Assembly: GCA_964384675.1 (NCBI GenBank)
Contig: CAYLNK010000375.1
Coordinates: 1 to 5,771 of the forward strand
Reading direction: 5' to 3'
Source of the DNA: CAYLNK01 sp964384675
GTDB lineage: Bacteria > Acidobacteriota > Thermoanaerobaculia > UBA5066
Length of the DNA stretch: 5,771 bases
In this document: piece after piece, positions 1 through 5,771 of the stretch
Numbering within the stretch: the stretch's first letter is position 1
Layout of the letters: every line of letters starts with the position of its first letter
The notes under the pieces: model-generated
The model's database searches: none
Seen by the model: only the letters and a program-made list of their open reading frames with translations
What the model was told of the DNA's origin: nothing
Made by a program: the position numbers and the translations under genes

Positions 1-29
1 CTGCAGCGAGCGGCGCCGGTCGCGCCGGG

Positions 30-740
30 TCAGCGGCGCAGCGCCTCGCGGATCCGCTCCCGCCGCCGCCGGCTGACCGGGACGCGCGTGCCGTCGCGGA
101 GGACCACGATCGGCTCGCCGCCGGCCCGGAGCTCCCTCACCCCGTCCAGACGGACGATCGCCGAGCGGTGGACCCGCAGGAAGCGCGCCGCGTCGAGCCG
201 CGCCTCGAGCGACGCCAGGGACTCCCTCACCAGGTGCCTCGCCCCGCGCGCGTGGACGGCGGCGTAGTAGTCGTCCGCCTCGATCCAGTCGATCTCGTCG
301 ACGTCGAGCACCAGCTCCCCGCGCGCGGTCGGGACGACGAGGCGCCGCGCTCCCTTCGCTTCGAGGGCCGTCAGGCGGAGGCGCTCCCGGACCCGGTCCA
401 GCGTCGCGGCGAAGCGCTCCTCGTTCACCGGCTTCACCAGGTAGTCGAGCGCGGGAAGGGCGAACGCCTCGACCGCGAAGCCGTCGTACGCCGTCACCAG
501 CACGACGAGCGGCAGCCCGTCGGATCCGCGGGATCGCATCGCCGCCAGCCCGTCCAGGCGCGGCATCTCGACGTCGAGGAAGACCAGGTCGATCGGGTAG
601 ACCTTCAGCGCCTCCAGCACCTCGACGCCGTCCCGCGCCTCCGCGACGACGACGACGTCGGGGTGGGCCGCCAGGAGCTGCCGGATCCCGCGGCGGGCGA
701 GCGGCTCGTCGTCGGCGATCACGGCGCGCACCTCAGGCAC
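30..740 (-). CDS. LytTR-family response regulator (LytR/AlgR type)
   Basis: This 236-residue protein is a cytoplasmic DNA-binding response regulator, the output half of a two-component system. Residues 3-120 form a receiver domain: the acidic pair D10-D11, the phospho-acceptor D56 in LVFLDVEMP, T83, and K103 in the LVKP motif are all present. Residues about 130-236 form a LytTR DNA-binding domain, recognised by the segment around IDWIEADDYYAAVH and by FLRVHRSAIV, followed by VPVSRRRRERI. The length is normal for the family. The start is a GTG, chosen because GGGAGG (746-751) lies five bases upstream and the receiver strand begins at once (VRAVIADDE). The gene overlaps the end of the upstream kinase gene by 8 bases, so the kinase is its evident partner. 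No LytTR-type direct repeat was found by eye in the window, so its targets are unknown. The family call is secure; the regulon is not. Confidence 0.95.
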   Translation of the reverse strand: MPEVRAVIADDEPLARRGIRQLLAAHPDVVVVAEARDGVEVLEALKVYPIDLVFLDVEMPRLDGLAAMRSRGSDGLPLVVLVTAYDGFAVEAFALPALDYLVKPVNEERFAATLDRVRERLRLTALEAKGARRLVVPTARGELVLDVDEIDWIEADDYYAAVHARGARHLVRESLASLEARLDAARFLRVHRSAIVRLDGVRELRAGGEPIVVLRDGTRVPVSRRRRERIREALRR

Positions 741-1845
741 CGGCGCCTCCCGGCGAGAGCCGGCGGTACGGGAGACGCACGGTGGCGACGGTGCCGCCGC
801 CCGTAGCCTCGGTCAGCTCGAGGCGTCCGCGACCGGGGTAGAGCACCTCGAGCCGGTCCCGCGTGTTCGCGAGCCCCACACCGCCTCTCGCGGGCGAGGC
901 CGGTCCGGGCCCCGGCCCGTCGTCGCGCACGGTCAGCACCAGGTCGTCGCCGTCCCGCGCGGCCCTCACCTCGAGGCGCCCCAACTCGAGCCGCCGGGCG
1001 AGCCCGTGCACCAGAGCGTTCTCCACCAGCGGCTGGAGGACGAAGCCGGGCACGGCCGCGTCGCGCAGGTCGTCGGCCACCTCGATCGTCGTCCGCAGGC
1101 GGTCCGGGAAGCGCACCTCCTCGATGGCCAGGTACCTCTCCACGAAGTCGAGCTCGTCCTCGAGCCGCACCTCCACGGCCGGGTCGGTGCGCAGCGCGAC
1201 GCGGAGCACGTCGGACAGGAGCCCCAGCAGGCGGGCGGCCGCCTTCGACTCGCCATCCCTCACCAGGACCGTGATCGCGTTCAGGCTGTTGAAGAGGAAG
1301 TGCGGGTGGAGCTGGGCGCGGAGAGCGGCCAGACGCGCCTCGGCGAGCTGGGCGGTGAGCCGGGAGGTCTGCACCTCGCGCGCCCTCGCCTCCAGGAAGA
1401 ACGCCACGGCGTGCATGCAGCCGAGCACGGTGAAGTACATGAAGACGGACCACGGCAGGCTGGTGAGGAGCCAGCTGACGAGCCCTCGATGGAGGGCATA
1501 GCTCGTCGAGAGGAGGGCGCCCAGCGCCACCCCCGCGCTGGCCCAGGCGAGGCAGAGGAGCAGGGCTCCCGCGGCGTGCACCAGGACGTTGCGCCCGAGG
1601 TGGGGACGGCGGAGCGGGAACCGTCTCGCGAGCACATAGGTGAGCGGCGTCAGCGTCCCCAGGATGAGCCACTCGCCCGCCTGCCAGAGGACCAGCCGCC
1701 ACGAGACCGGGGCATGGTCCACGAGGCGCGCCTGGAGGTACGCCTGGAGCCCGTCGAGGAGCGCCGGGACGAGACAGAACGCCGCGACGAGCCAGGCCAG
1801 ACGCTGGCCGTGGTCGGGCCCGTCGGTGTCAGCCGGGCCGGTCAT
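733..1845 (-). CDS. LytS/YehU-type membrane sensor histidine kinase
   Basis: This 370-residue inner-membrane kinase is expected to phosphorylate the downstream LytTR regulator. Four hydrophobic segments (residues about 17-38, 51-73, 87-112 and 122-151) form the sensing part, with no PAS, GAF, HAMP or large periplasmic domain. A short coiled linker (about 152-176) leads to the His_kinase domain (PF06580 type). There QLHPHFLFNSLN at 178-189 carries the phospho-acceptor, most likely H182. The HATPase part shows an N box (QPLVENALVHG, 271-281, N276), a G1 box (DDGPGP, 308-313) and a G2 box (GGVGLANTRDRL, 321-332). The frame is open much further upstream, but that extension is Arg/Pro-rich and runs through the DUF4031 gene. 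The ATG at 1845 is chosen because it gives a normal N-terminus and overlaps the upstream stop as ATGA. Its own ribosome binding site is weak (GGGG about 8 bases upstream), which fits translational coupling. The signal sensed is unknown. Confidence 0.93.
   Translation of the reverse strand: MTGPADTDGPDHGQRLAWLVAAFCLVPALLDGLQAYLQARLVDHAPVSWRLVLWQAGEWLILGTLTPLTYVLARRFPLRRPHLGRNVLVHAAGALLLCLAWASAGVALGALLSTSYALHRGLVSWLLTSLPWSVFMYFTVLGCMHAVAFFLEARAREVQTSRLTAQLAEARLAALRAQLHPHFLFNSLNAITVLVRDGESKAAARLLGLLSDVLRVALRTDPAVEVRLEDELDFVERYLAIEEVRFPDRLRTTIEVADDLRDAAVPGFVLQPLVENALVHGLARRLELGRLEVRAARDGDDLVLTVRDDGPGPGPASPARGGVGLANTRDRLEVLYPGRGRLELTEATGGGTVATVRLPYRRLSPGGAGA
746..751 (-). promoter_or_regulatory. 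Ribosome binding site for the response regulator
   Basis: On the minus strand this reads GGGAGG, five bases before the GTG at 740. It lies inside the last codons of the kinase gene (within SPGGAGA). It fixes the GTG as the start and shows that the regulator can load ribosomes of its own despite the 8-base overlap. Confidence 0.8.
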
Positions 1846-2150
1846 GACCGACGCCCCGGCTCCCGTCCGATTCGCCGGGCCGGCTCGGCCTCTCGCAGCG
1901 ACCTCGCGACGACGACGATCCGGCGGGACGGGACCAGGATCGCACCGGCTTCGAGGGCCGCGAGGTGGAGGGTCCGATGCAGGTCGTAGTGCGGAAGCCG
2001 GACATCCTGGAACCAGCGCCGGCGCAGGCCGAGCCTGCCGGCGAAGTCGTGGAGCTCCTCGAGGGCGTCGCCGGTCATGTGGCTCGCCTCGTCGAAGGGC
2101 CATCGCGGCGATCGCGCCGTCCGGAAGAGCCGGTCGACGTAGATGCTCAT
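1842..2150 (-). CDS. DUF4031 domain-containing small protein
   Basis: This is a 102-residue cytoplasmic protein with no signal peptide or membrane segment. It matches, from memory, the DUF4031 family pattern: N-terminal SIYVD (2-6), the segment WPFDEASHMTGDALEELHDFA (split here as W17, H24, M25, E31, E32, H34), then LGLRRRWFQ (40-48), PHYDL (53-57) and an Ala/Gly segment ending in AGAILV. The function of the family is not known, and the conserved His, Asp and Tyr residues do not by themselves prove catalysis. The start at 2150 (ATGAGCATCTAC) puts the family's opening YVD motif at the very N-terminus. An in-frame ATG three codons upstream (2159) is an alternative; neither has a good ribosome binding site. 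The tail (residues about 88-102) is Arg-rich. The stop overlaps the kinase ATG as ATGA, so this is the first gene of the kinase-regulator operon. It is short and lies inside a much longer open frame, so automated calls could miss or over-extend it. Confidence 0.85.
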   Translation of the reverse strand: MSIYVDRLFRTARSPRWPFDEASHMTGDALEELHDFAGRLGLRRRWFQDVRLPHYDLHRTLHLAALEAGAILVPSRRIVVVARSLREAEPARRIGREPGRRS

Positions 2151-2213
2151 GGATCCCATCTTCGCCCAGCACGCGCGCCTGGTCAGCCCGCCGGGCCGGC
2201 GCGGACGGAGGTA
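2151..2213. promoter_or_regulatory. Divergent intergenic region, probable back-to-back promoters
   Basis: This short gap is the only non-coding stretch between the minus-strand DUF4031-kinase-regulator operon and the plus-strand ChaN-peptidase operon, so it should contain both promoters. No convincing -35/-10 pair was seen. The most visible structure is a perfect 13-base inverted repeat, CGCCGG-G-CCGGCG (2189-2201), just upstream of the plus-strand ribosome binding site. In DNA this rich in GC such a palindrome can arise by chance. The promoter role is inferred from gene layout only. Confidence 0.5.
2207..2211 (+). promoter_or_regulatory. Ribosome binding site upstream of the ChaN-like gene
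   Basis: GGAGG is the clearest Shine-Dalgarno core in the intergenic region. It sits only 2 bases from the ATG at 2214 and 14 bases from the ATG at 2226, so it is badly placed for both. It therefore supports a start in this region without deciding between the two. Confidence 0.6.
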
Positions 2214-2225
2214 ATGTCCCTCTCG

Positions 2226-3527
2226 ATGAAACAGGCCGCACCCGCCCTCACGCTCGCTCTCCTTCTCGTCTCGCTCCTCCCCGCGCTTCCCGCCGCCGCC
2301 GGCGACGCGCTCGACCTCGCGGTCGGGGACCCGGCCCGGAAGGACAGGTACGCCCCCCTCGTCCTCGACGGGATCACCGACACGCGCACCGCCGAGGTGA
2401 TCACACCGGCCGTCCTGGCGAAGAGGCTGGAGGGGGTCTCGCTCCTCTTCGTCGGAGAGCAGCACACGAGCGTCGCGTTCCACGCGGTCCAGCTGCGAGT
2501 CCTGGAAGAGCTGGTCCGTTCGGGCCGCAAGGTCCTCCTCGGGCTCGAGATGTACCCGTACACCGAGCAGCGCTTCCTGGACGACTGGAGCGCCGGCCGC
2601 TACACCGAGGACGGCTTCCTGGAGCTGTCGCGCTGGTACAAGAGCTGGGGCTACCACTGGAGCTACTACCGCGACATCTTCCTCCTCGCCCGGGACCGGA
2701 AGATCCCGATCCACGCCGTCAACGCCCCCCGCGAGGTCGTCGCCTCGGTGAGGAAGAAGGGCTTCGACGGGCTGACCGAGGAGGAGGCCCGGCACGTGCC
2801 CCGCAAGGTCGACGTCGACAGCGCCGAGCACAGGAAGCTCTTCCGCGCCTTCTTCGACGACGAGGACGACACGATGCACGCCCAGATGACGGAGGCCCAG
2901 TGGGACGGGATGTTCCAGGCCCAGTGCACCTGGGACGCGGTGATGGCCCACAACGCCCTCGCGGCCCTGAAGAAGCACGGTGACCCGGGCGCGATCATGG
3001 TGGTCCTCATCGGACAGGGCCACGTGGCGTACGACCTGGGAGCCGCGCGGCAGGCCGCGATCGGCTACGACGGGAAGATCGCGAGCGTCATCCCGGTCCC
3101 CGTCCTCTCCGAGAAGCGCGAGCCCGTGAAGGTGCGCGCGTCGTACGCCACCTTCGTCTGGGGGATCCCCCCGGAGGAGGACGCCCCGTATCCCTCCCTC
3201 GGTCTTTCCACCCGCGAAGGGAAGGAAAAGCCGGGCCTCTCCGTCATCGACGTCCAGAAGAAGTCGGTCGCCGAGGGCTGCGGCCTCGCGGTCGGGGACG
3301 AGCTCGTCTCGTTCGACGGCGTGAGCGTGCCGGAAAAGGAGGCGTCGAACCGCTTCATGGCCGGCAAGCGCTGGGGCGACGAGATCCGCGTGGCCGTGAA
3401 GCGGGGCGGGGAGGAGAAGTCCTTCGTGTGCCAGCTGCGGCGGACGGCGCCGGAGCCTGCGGCGGCGGCCCCGAAGCGGGACAAGCCCCGGAAGGGCGAC
3501 CCGAAGAAGCCGGCCGCCAGGGGCTGA
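2226..3527 (+). CDS. Secreted ChaN/TIKI-superfamily protein with C-terminal PDZ domain
   Basis: This 433-residue protein begins with a Sec signal peptide (MKQ, then a Leu/Ala core, probable cleavage near residue 25 after PAAA). There is no lipobox cysteine, so it should be soluble in the periplasm or secreted, although many ChaN-family members are lipoproteins. Residues about 45-290 match the ChaN-like haem-binding/TIKI/EreA-like fold (PF04187 type). The GEQH motif is at 77-80, GLEMYPY at 106-112, a Trp/Tyr-rich stretch near 137-150, IHAVNAPREV, and a second GQGH motif at 263-266. Members have been linked to haem binding, and distant relatives (Tiki, EreA) are hydrolases; which applies here is open. 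Residues about 324-405 form a PDZ-like domain (SLGLS, then a GLAVGDELVSFDGV core). The last 25 or so residues are a Lys/Pro/Ala tail. The start could instead be the ATG at 2214, which adds MSLS. The peptidase gene follows after 4 bases, so the two are co-transcribed. Confidence 0.85.
   Translation: MKQAAPALTLALLLVSLLPALPAAAGDALDLAVGDPARKDRYAPLVLDGITDTRTAEVITPAVLAKRLEGVSLLFVGEQHTSVAFHAVQLRVLEELVRSGRKVLLGLEMYPYTEQRFLDDWSAGRYTEDGFLELSRWYKSWGYHWSYYRDIFLLARDRKIPIHAVNAPREVVASVRKKGFDGLTEEEARHVPRKVDVDSAEHRKLFRAFFDDEDDTMHAQMTEAQWDGMFQAQCTWDAVMAHNALAALKKHGDPGAIMVVLIGQGHVAYDLGAARQAAIGYDGKIASVIPVPVLSEKREPVKVRASYATFVWGIPPEEDAPYPSLGLSTREGKEKPGLSVIDVQKKSVAEGCGLAVGDELVSFDGVSVPEKEASNRFMAGKRWGDEIRVAVKRGGEEKSFVCQLRRTAPEPAAAAPKRDKPRKGDPKKPAARG
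3519..3523 (+). promoter_or_regulatory. Ribosome binding site for the M1-like peptidase
   Basis: AGGGG lies 8 bases before the ATG at 3532 and inside the last codons and the stop region of the ChaN-like gene. It supports that start and translation from the same message. Confidence 0.6.
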
Positions 3528-3531
3528 GACG

Positions 3532-5771
3532 ATGGCCTCGTCTCTCCGATCCCTGACGATCGGCGTGCTCGCCGCCTCCGCGCTCGTCCCGTGCACTGGA
3601 GATCTCGTGGCGGGCGCTCCGGCAGCCGGTGTGAGCCGGGCCGCCCCGCACCACGACCTGAAGGTCACGCTCGACCCGAAGGCGCACGCGCTCGCGGTGA
3701 CCGACGTCGTCGTGTTGCCGCCCGACCCGGCGGCGCGCACGGTCGAGCTGCTCCTCTACGGCGGGCTGAAGGTGACGCGCTCGGAGCCGAAGGCCGTCGA
3801 GGTGCCGCTCGGCGACGTCGGCCCGTTCTTCGGGAACAACGCGGCCGTGGAGCGGCCCTCCGAGACGCTCCCGCTGAAGCGTTACAGGGTCGCCCTCGGC
3901 GCGGGCAAGACGAAGGTGACGCTGTCGTACGAGGGGAAGCTCGACACGGGCCTCTCCGACCCGAAGGAGCAATACGCGCGAGGCTTCCGCGAGACGGCCG
4001 GGCTCATCGGGCCCGAGGGCGTCTACCTCGCCGGCTCGAGCTTCTGGGTCCCGGTCCTCGACTCGCGCTTCGGGTCCGGGCTCGCGTCGTTCACGCTGGA
4101 GGCGCGCGGCCCCGCGGGCTGGCACCTCGTCAGCCAGGGGAGCGGGACCTCGGGCACCGGCGACGGCGCCGCGCGGTGGGACTCGGGCGGGCCGATGGAC
4201 GAGGTGTACCTCGTGGGCGGCCCGCTCGGGGTCACCCGCGATCGCGCTGGCGCCGTGGAGACCGCGGTCTATCTTCGCAAGCCCGACGACGCGCTCGCGG
4301 GCAAGTACCTCGCCGCCACCGCGCAGTACCTGGCGATGTACACCGCGCTGATCGGCCCGTATCCGTACGGCAAGTTCGCGCTCGTCGAGAACTTCTGGGA
4401 GACCGGCTACGGGATGCCGTCGTTCACCCTCCTCGGCCCCGAGGTGATTCGCTTCCCGTTCATCCTCCACTCCTCCTACCCGCACGAGATCCTGCACAGC
4501 TGGTGGGGCAACTCCGTCTTCGTCGACTACGCCAGCGGGAACTGGTGCGAGGGGTTGACGGCCTACCTGGCGGACCACCTCGTCCAGGAGCAGCGGGGCA
4601 AGGGTGACGAGTACCGGCGCGCGGCGCTCCAGCGCTACGCGAGCTACGTGAAGGACGGGCGCGACTTCCCCCTGACCGAGTTCCGGTCGCGCCACAGCGC
4701 CGCCACCGAGGCGGTCGGCTACGGAAAGGCCCTCCTGACGTTCCACATGGTCCGGCGCAAGGTCGGCGACGAGGCGTTCAAGAAGGCGCTCCAGGCCCTC
4801 GCCCGCGACTTCCGCGGGAAGCGCGCCACGTTCCCGGACCTGCGCGCGGCGTTCGAGACCGCGTCGGGAGCGGACCTCTCCCGCCTCTTCGCCGACTTCG
4901 TCGGCCGCGCCGGGGCGCCGACGCTGGCCGTCGCCGTTCCGTCGGTCGCCAGGGTCGAGGGCGGCGGCTGGGAGGTCGCGGCGGAGCTGCGGCAGACCCA
5001 GGGCGGAGGCGAGCCGTTCGCCGTGGACGTCCCCGTCGTCCTCCAGACCGAGACCGGAGCGATCCCGAAGACCGTGTCGATGACGAAGGCCAAGGAGACG
5101 TTCGCGATCGTCAGCCCCTCGCGTCCCGTCTCCCTCCGCGTCGATCCGCGGTTCGACGTCTTCCGCCGCCTCGACCCGAGGGAGACGCCCGCGACGCTCG
5201 GGCAGATCTTCGGCGAGCCGAAGGTCCTGGCGCTGCTCGCCTCCGCGGACGAGCCCGCGCTGCAGGACGGCTACCGGAAGCTCCTCGCCGGCTGGCAGAC
5301 CGACAGCCACTCGATCGAGGTGAGGCTCGATTCGGAGATCGCGGACGCCGGCGCCCTTCCCGAGGACCGCGCGATCTGGCTCGTGGGCCGCTCGAATCGC
5401 CTCGCGCCCGCGCTCTTCGCGTCCGCACTGAAGGGCGAGGAGCTCGTCGCGGACGGCGAGAGGATGCCGCTCGCCGGGAACGCGGCCATTCTCGTCGCCC
5501 GCCATCCGGGCAATCCCGGGAAGGCGGCCGGCTGGCTCTTCGCCGGCTCCCTCGCCGCGCTTCCGGGTCTTGGCCGGAAGCTCCCGCACTACGGCAAGTA
5601 CACGACGCTCGGGTTCGAGGGGAGCGAGCCGACGAACGTGCTCAAGTCCGAGGGCTCGGCCGAGGGCTCGCCGCTGATCGTCGACCTGCGGCCGCAGGCG
5701 GAGCGATCGACGCGCCTCCCCTCGCTCCCCGCGGAGCCGCGCCGCGCGCTGGCCGAGCTGCCGCCCGCGTT
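3532..5771 (+). CDS. Secreted M1-family-like zinc metallopeptidase, 3' end beyond the window
   Basis: The frame is open for 746 codons from the ATG at 3532 to the window edge, so the C-terminus is missing. The N-terminus (MASSLRS, then a hydrophobic core to about residue 20) is an export signal. C21 follows LVP, which is not a good lipobox. Residues about 40-215 form an M1-type N-terminal beta domain, including GPEGVYLAGSSFW (160-172). The catalytic domain has HEILH (318-322) and E340 within NWCEGLTAYL as zinc ligands and general base, and Y397 in VGYGKALL as the likely transition-state tyrosine. The usual GxMEN exopeptidase loop is replaced by GYGMPSF (292-298). Residues 460-530 look like a beta domain ending in LRVDPRFDVF. 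A mixed alpha/beta region follows, including LPHYGKY (684-690), that is not the usual helical M1 C-terminal domain. It is the second gene of the ChaN-peptidase operon. It probably cleaves peptides in the periplasm or outside the cell; whether as an aminopeptidase is uncertain. Confidence 0.88.
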   Translation, partial: MASSLRSLTIGVLAASALVPCTGDLVAGAPAAGVSRAAPHHDLKVTLDPKAHALAVTDVVVLPPDPAARTVELLLYGGLKVTRSEPKAVEVPLGDVGPFFGNNAAVERPSETLPLKRYRVALGAGKTKVTLSYEGKLDTGLSDPKEQYARGFRETAGLIGPEGVYLAGSSFWVPVLDSRFGSGLASFTLEARGPAGWHLVSQGSGTSGTGDGAARWDSGGPMDEVYLVGGPLGVTRDRAGAVETAVYLRKPDDALAGKYLAATAQYLAMYTALIGPYPYGKFALVENFWETGYGMPSFTLLGPEVIRFPFILHSSYPHEILHSWWGNSVFVDYASGNWCEGLTAYLADHLVQEQRGKGDEYRRAALQRYASYVKDGRDFPLTEFRSRHSAATEAVGYGKALLTFHMVRRKVGDEAFKKALQALARDFRGKRATFPDLRAAFETASGADLSRLFADFVGRAGAPTLAVAVPSVARVEGGGWEVAAELRQTQGGGEPFAVDVPVVLQTETGAIPKTVSMTKAKETFAIVSPSRPVSLRVDPRFDVFRRLDPRETPATLGQIFGEPKVLALLASADEPALQDGYRKLLAGWQTDSHSIEVRLDSEIADAGALPEDRAIWLVGRSNRLAPALFASALKGEELVADGERMPLAGNAAILVARHPGNPGKAAGWLFAGSLAALPGLGRKLPHYGKYTTLGFEGSEPTNVLKSEGSAEGSPLIVDLRPQAERSTRLPSLPAEPRRALAELPPA
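5647..5670 (+). repeat. In-frame 12-base tandem duplication inside the peptidase gene
   Basis: Two adjacent 12-base units, TCCGAGGGCTCG and GCCGAGGGCTCG, agree at 11 of 12 positions and keep the reading frame. They encode SEGS-AEGS, a flexible spacer shortly after the LPHYGKY segment. It looks like a slippage duplication in a surface loop. Confidence 0.7.

Noticed and set aside
1..29. Possible gene or terminator after the response regulator
   Set aside because: Only 29 GC-rich bases are available, with no start codon, stem-loop followed by T residues, or motif that could be supported.
1006..1989. A 327-codon plus-strand frame opposite the kinase gene
   Set aside because: It is antisense to a kinase with all expected boxes, and its product is rich in His, Arg, Glu and Gln with no domain; it is a mirror of the codon bias.
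1846..2241. N-terminal extension of the kinase by 132 codons
   Set aside because: The extension is Arg/Pro/Ala-rich, overlaps the DUF4031 gene in another frame, and precedes the ATG that gives a normal kinase N-terminus.
3592..3596. Possible lipoprotein signal at the peptidase N-terminus (C21)
   Set aside because: The residue before the cysteine is proline (LVPC), which does not fit the usual small residue required at that position of a lipobox.
2151..3740. Upstream extension of the DUF4031 frame to a 632-codon minus-strand frame
   Set aside because: It runs antisense through the whole ChaN-like gene and shows no recognisable motif. Only the last 102 codons match a known family.
3591..4607. 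A 338-codon plus-strand frame overlapping the peptidase in another frame
   Set aside because: It is almost entirely Arg, Ala, Gly and Pro, with no motif, and lies inside the motif-bearing peptidase frame.
3355..5589. A 744-codon open frame on the minus strand opposite the peptidase gene
   Set aside because: It is antisense to a gene with clear peptidase motifs, is made mostly of Arg, Ala, Gly, Glu and Leu in low-complexity order, and shows no domain. Long antisense frames are expected in DNA this rich in GC.

Overview
The window is a dense, very GC-rich stretch of bacterial chromosome (third codon positions are almost all G or C). It holds five protein genes in two divergent groups. Nothing fixes the taxon. 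The GC content and the gene types (four-helix membrane HisKA_7TM-free LytS-type kinase with a LytTR regulator, secreted M1-like peptidase, ChaN/TIKI-like protein) would fit Acidobacteriota, Myxococcota or a related deep Gram-negative lineage; this is a low-confidence inference. No mobile elements, RNA genes or CRISPR arrays were seen.

Left group, minus strand, transcribed from about 2150 down to 30: a small DUF4031-type protein (1842-2150), a membrane sensor histidine kinase of the LytS/YehU class (733-1845) and a LytTR-family response regulator (30-740). The junctions are an ATGA 4-base overlap and an 8-base overlap with a strong internal ribosome binding site. The three proteins are therefore very probably made from one message with coupled translation. 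Bases 1-29 lie downstream of the regulator and show nothing that can be called.

Right group, plus strand: a secreted ChaN-like protein with a C-terminal PDZ domain (2226-3527; alternative start 2214), then, after a 4-base gap, a large secreted M1-type zinc metallopeptidase (3532 to the window end, still open). The peptidase keeps the zinc ligands and a catalytic-type tyrosine. It differs from textbook M1 enzymes in the spacing of the third zinc ligand, in the GxMEN loop and in its C-terminal half.

The two groups share one intergenic region of about 60 bases, which must hold both promoters unless transcription enters from outside. A working picture, which is inference, is an envelope module: two exported proteins that handle peptides or cofactors outside the cytoplasm, next to a membrane-sensing two-component system that may regulate them or itself. 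The least explained part is the translational coupling of a DUF4031 protein to the kinase.
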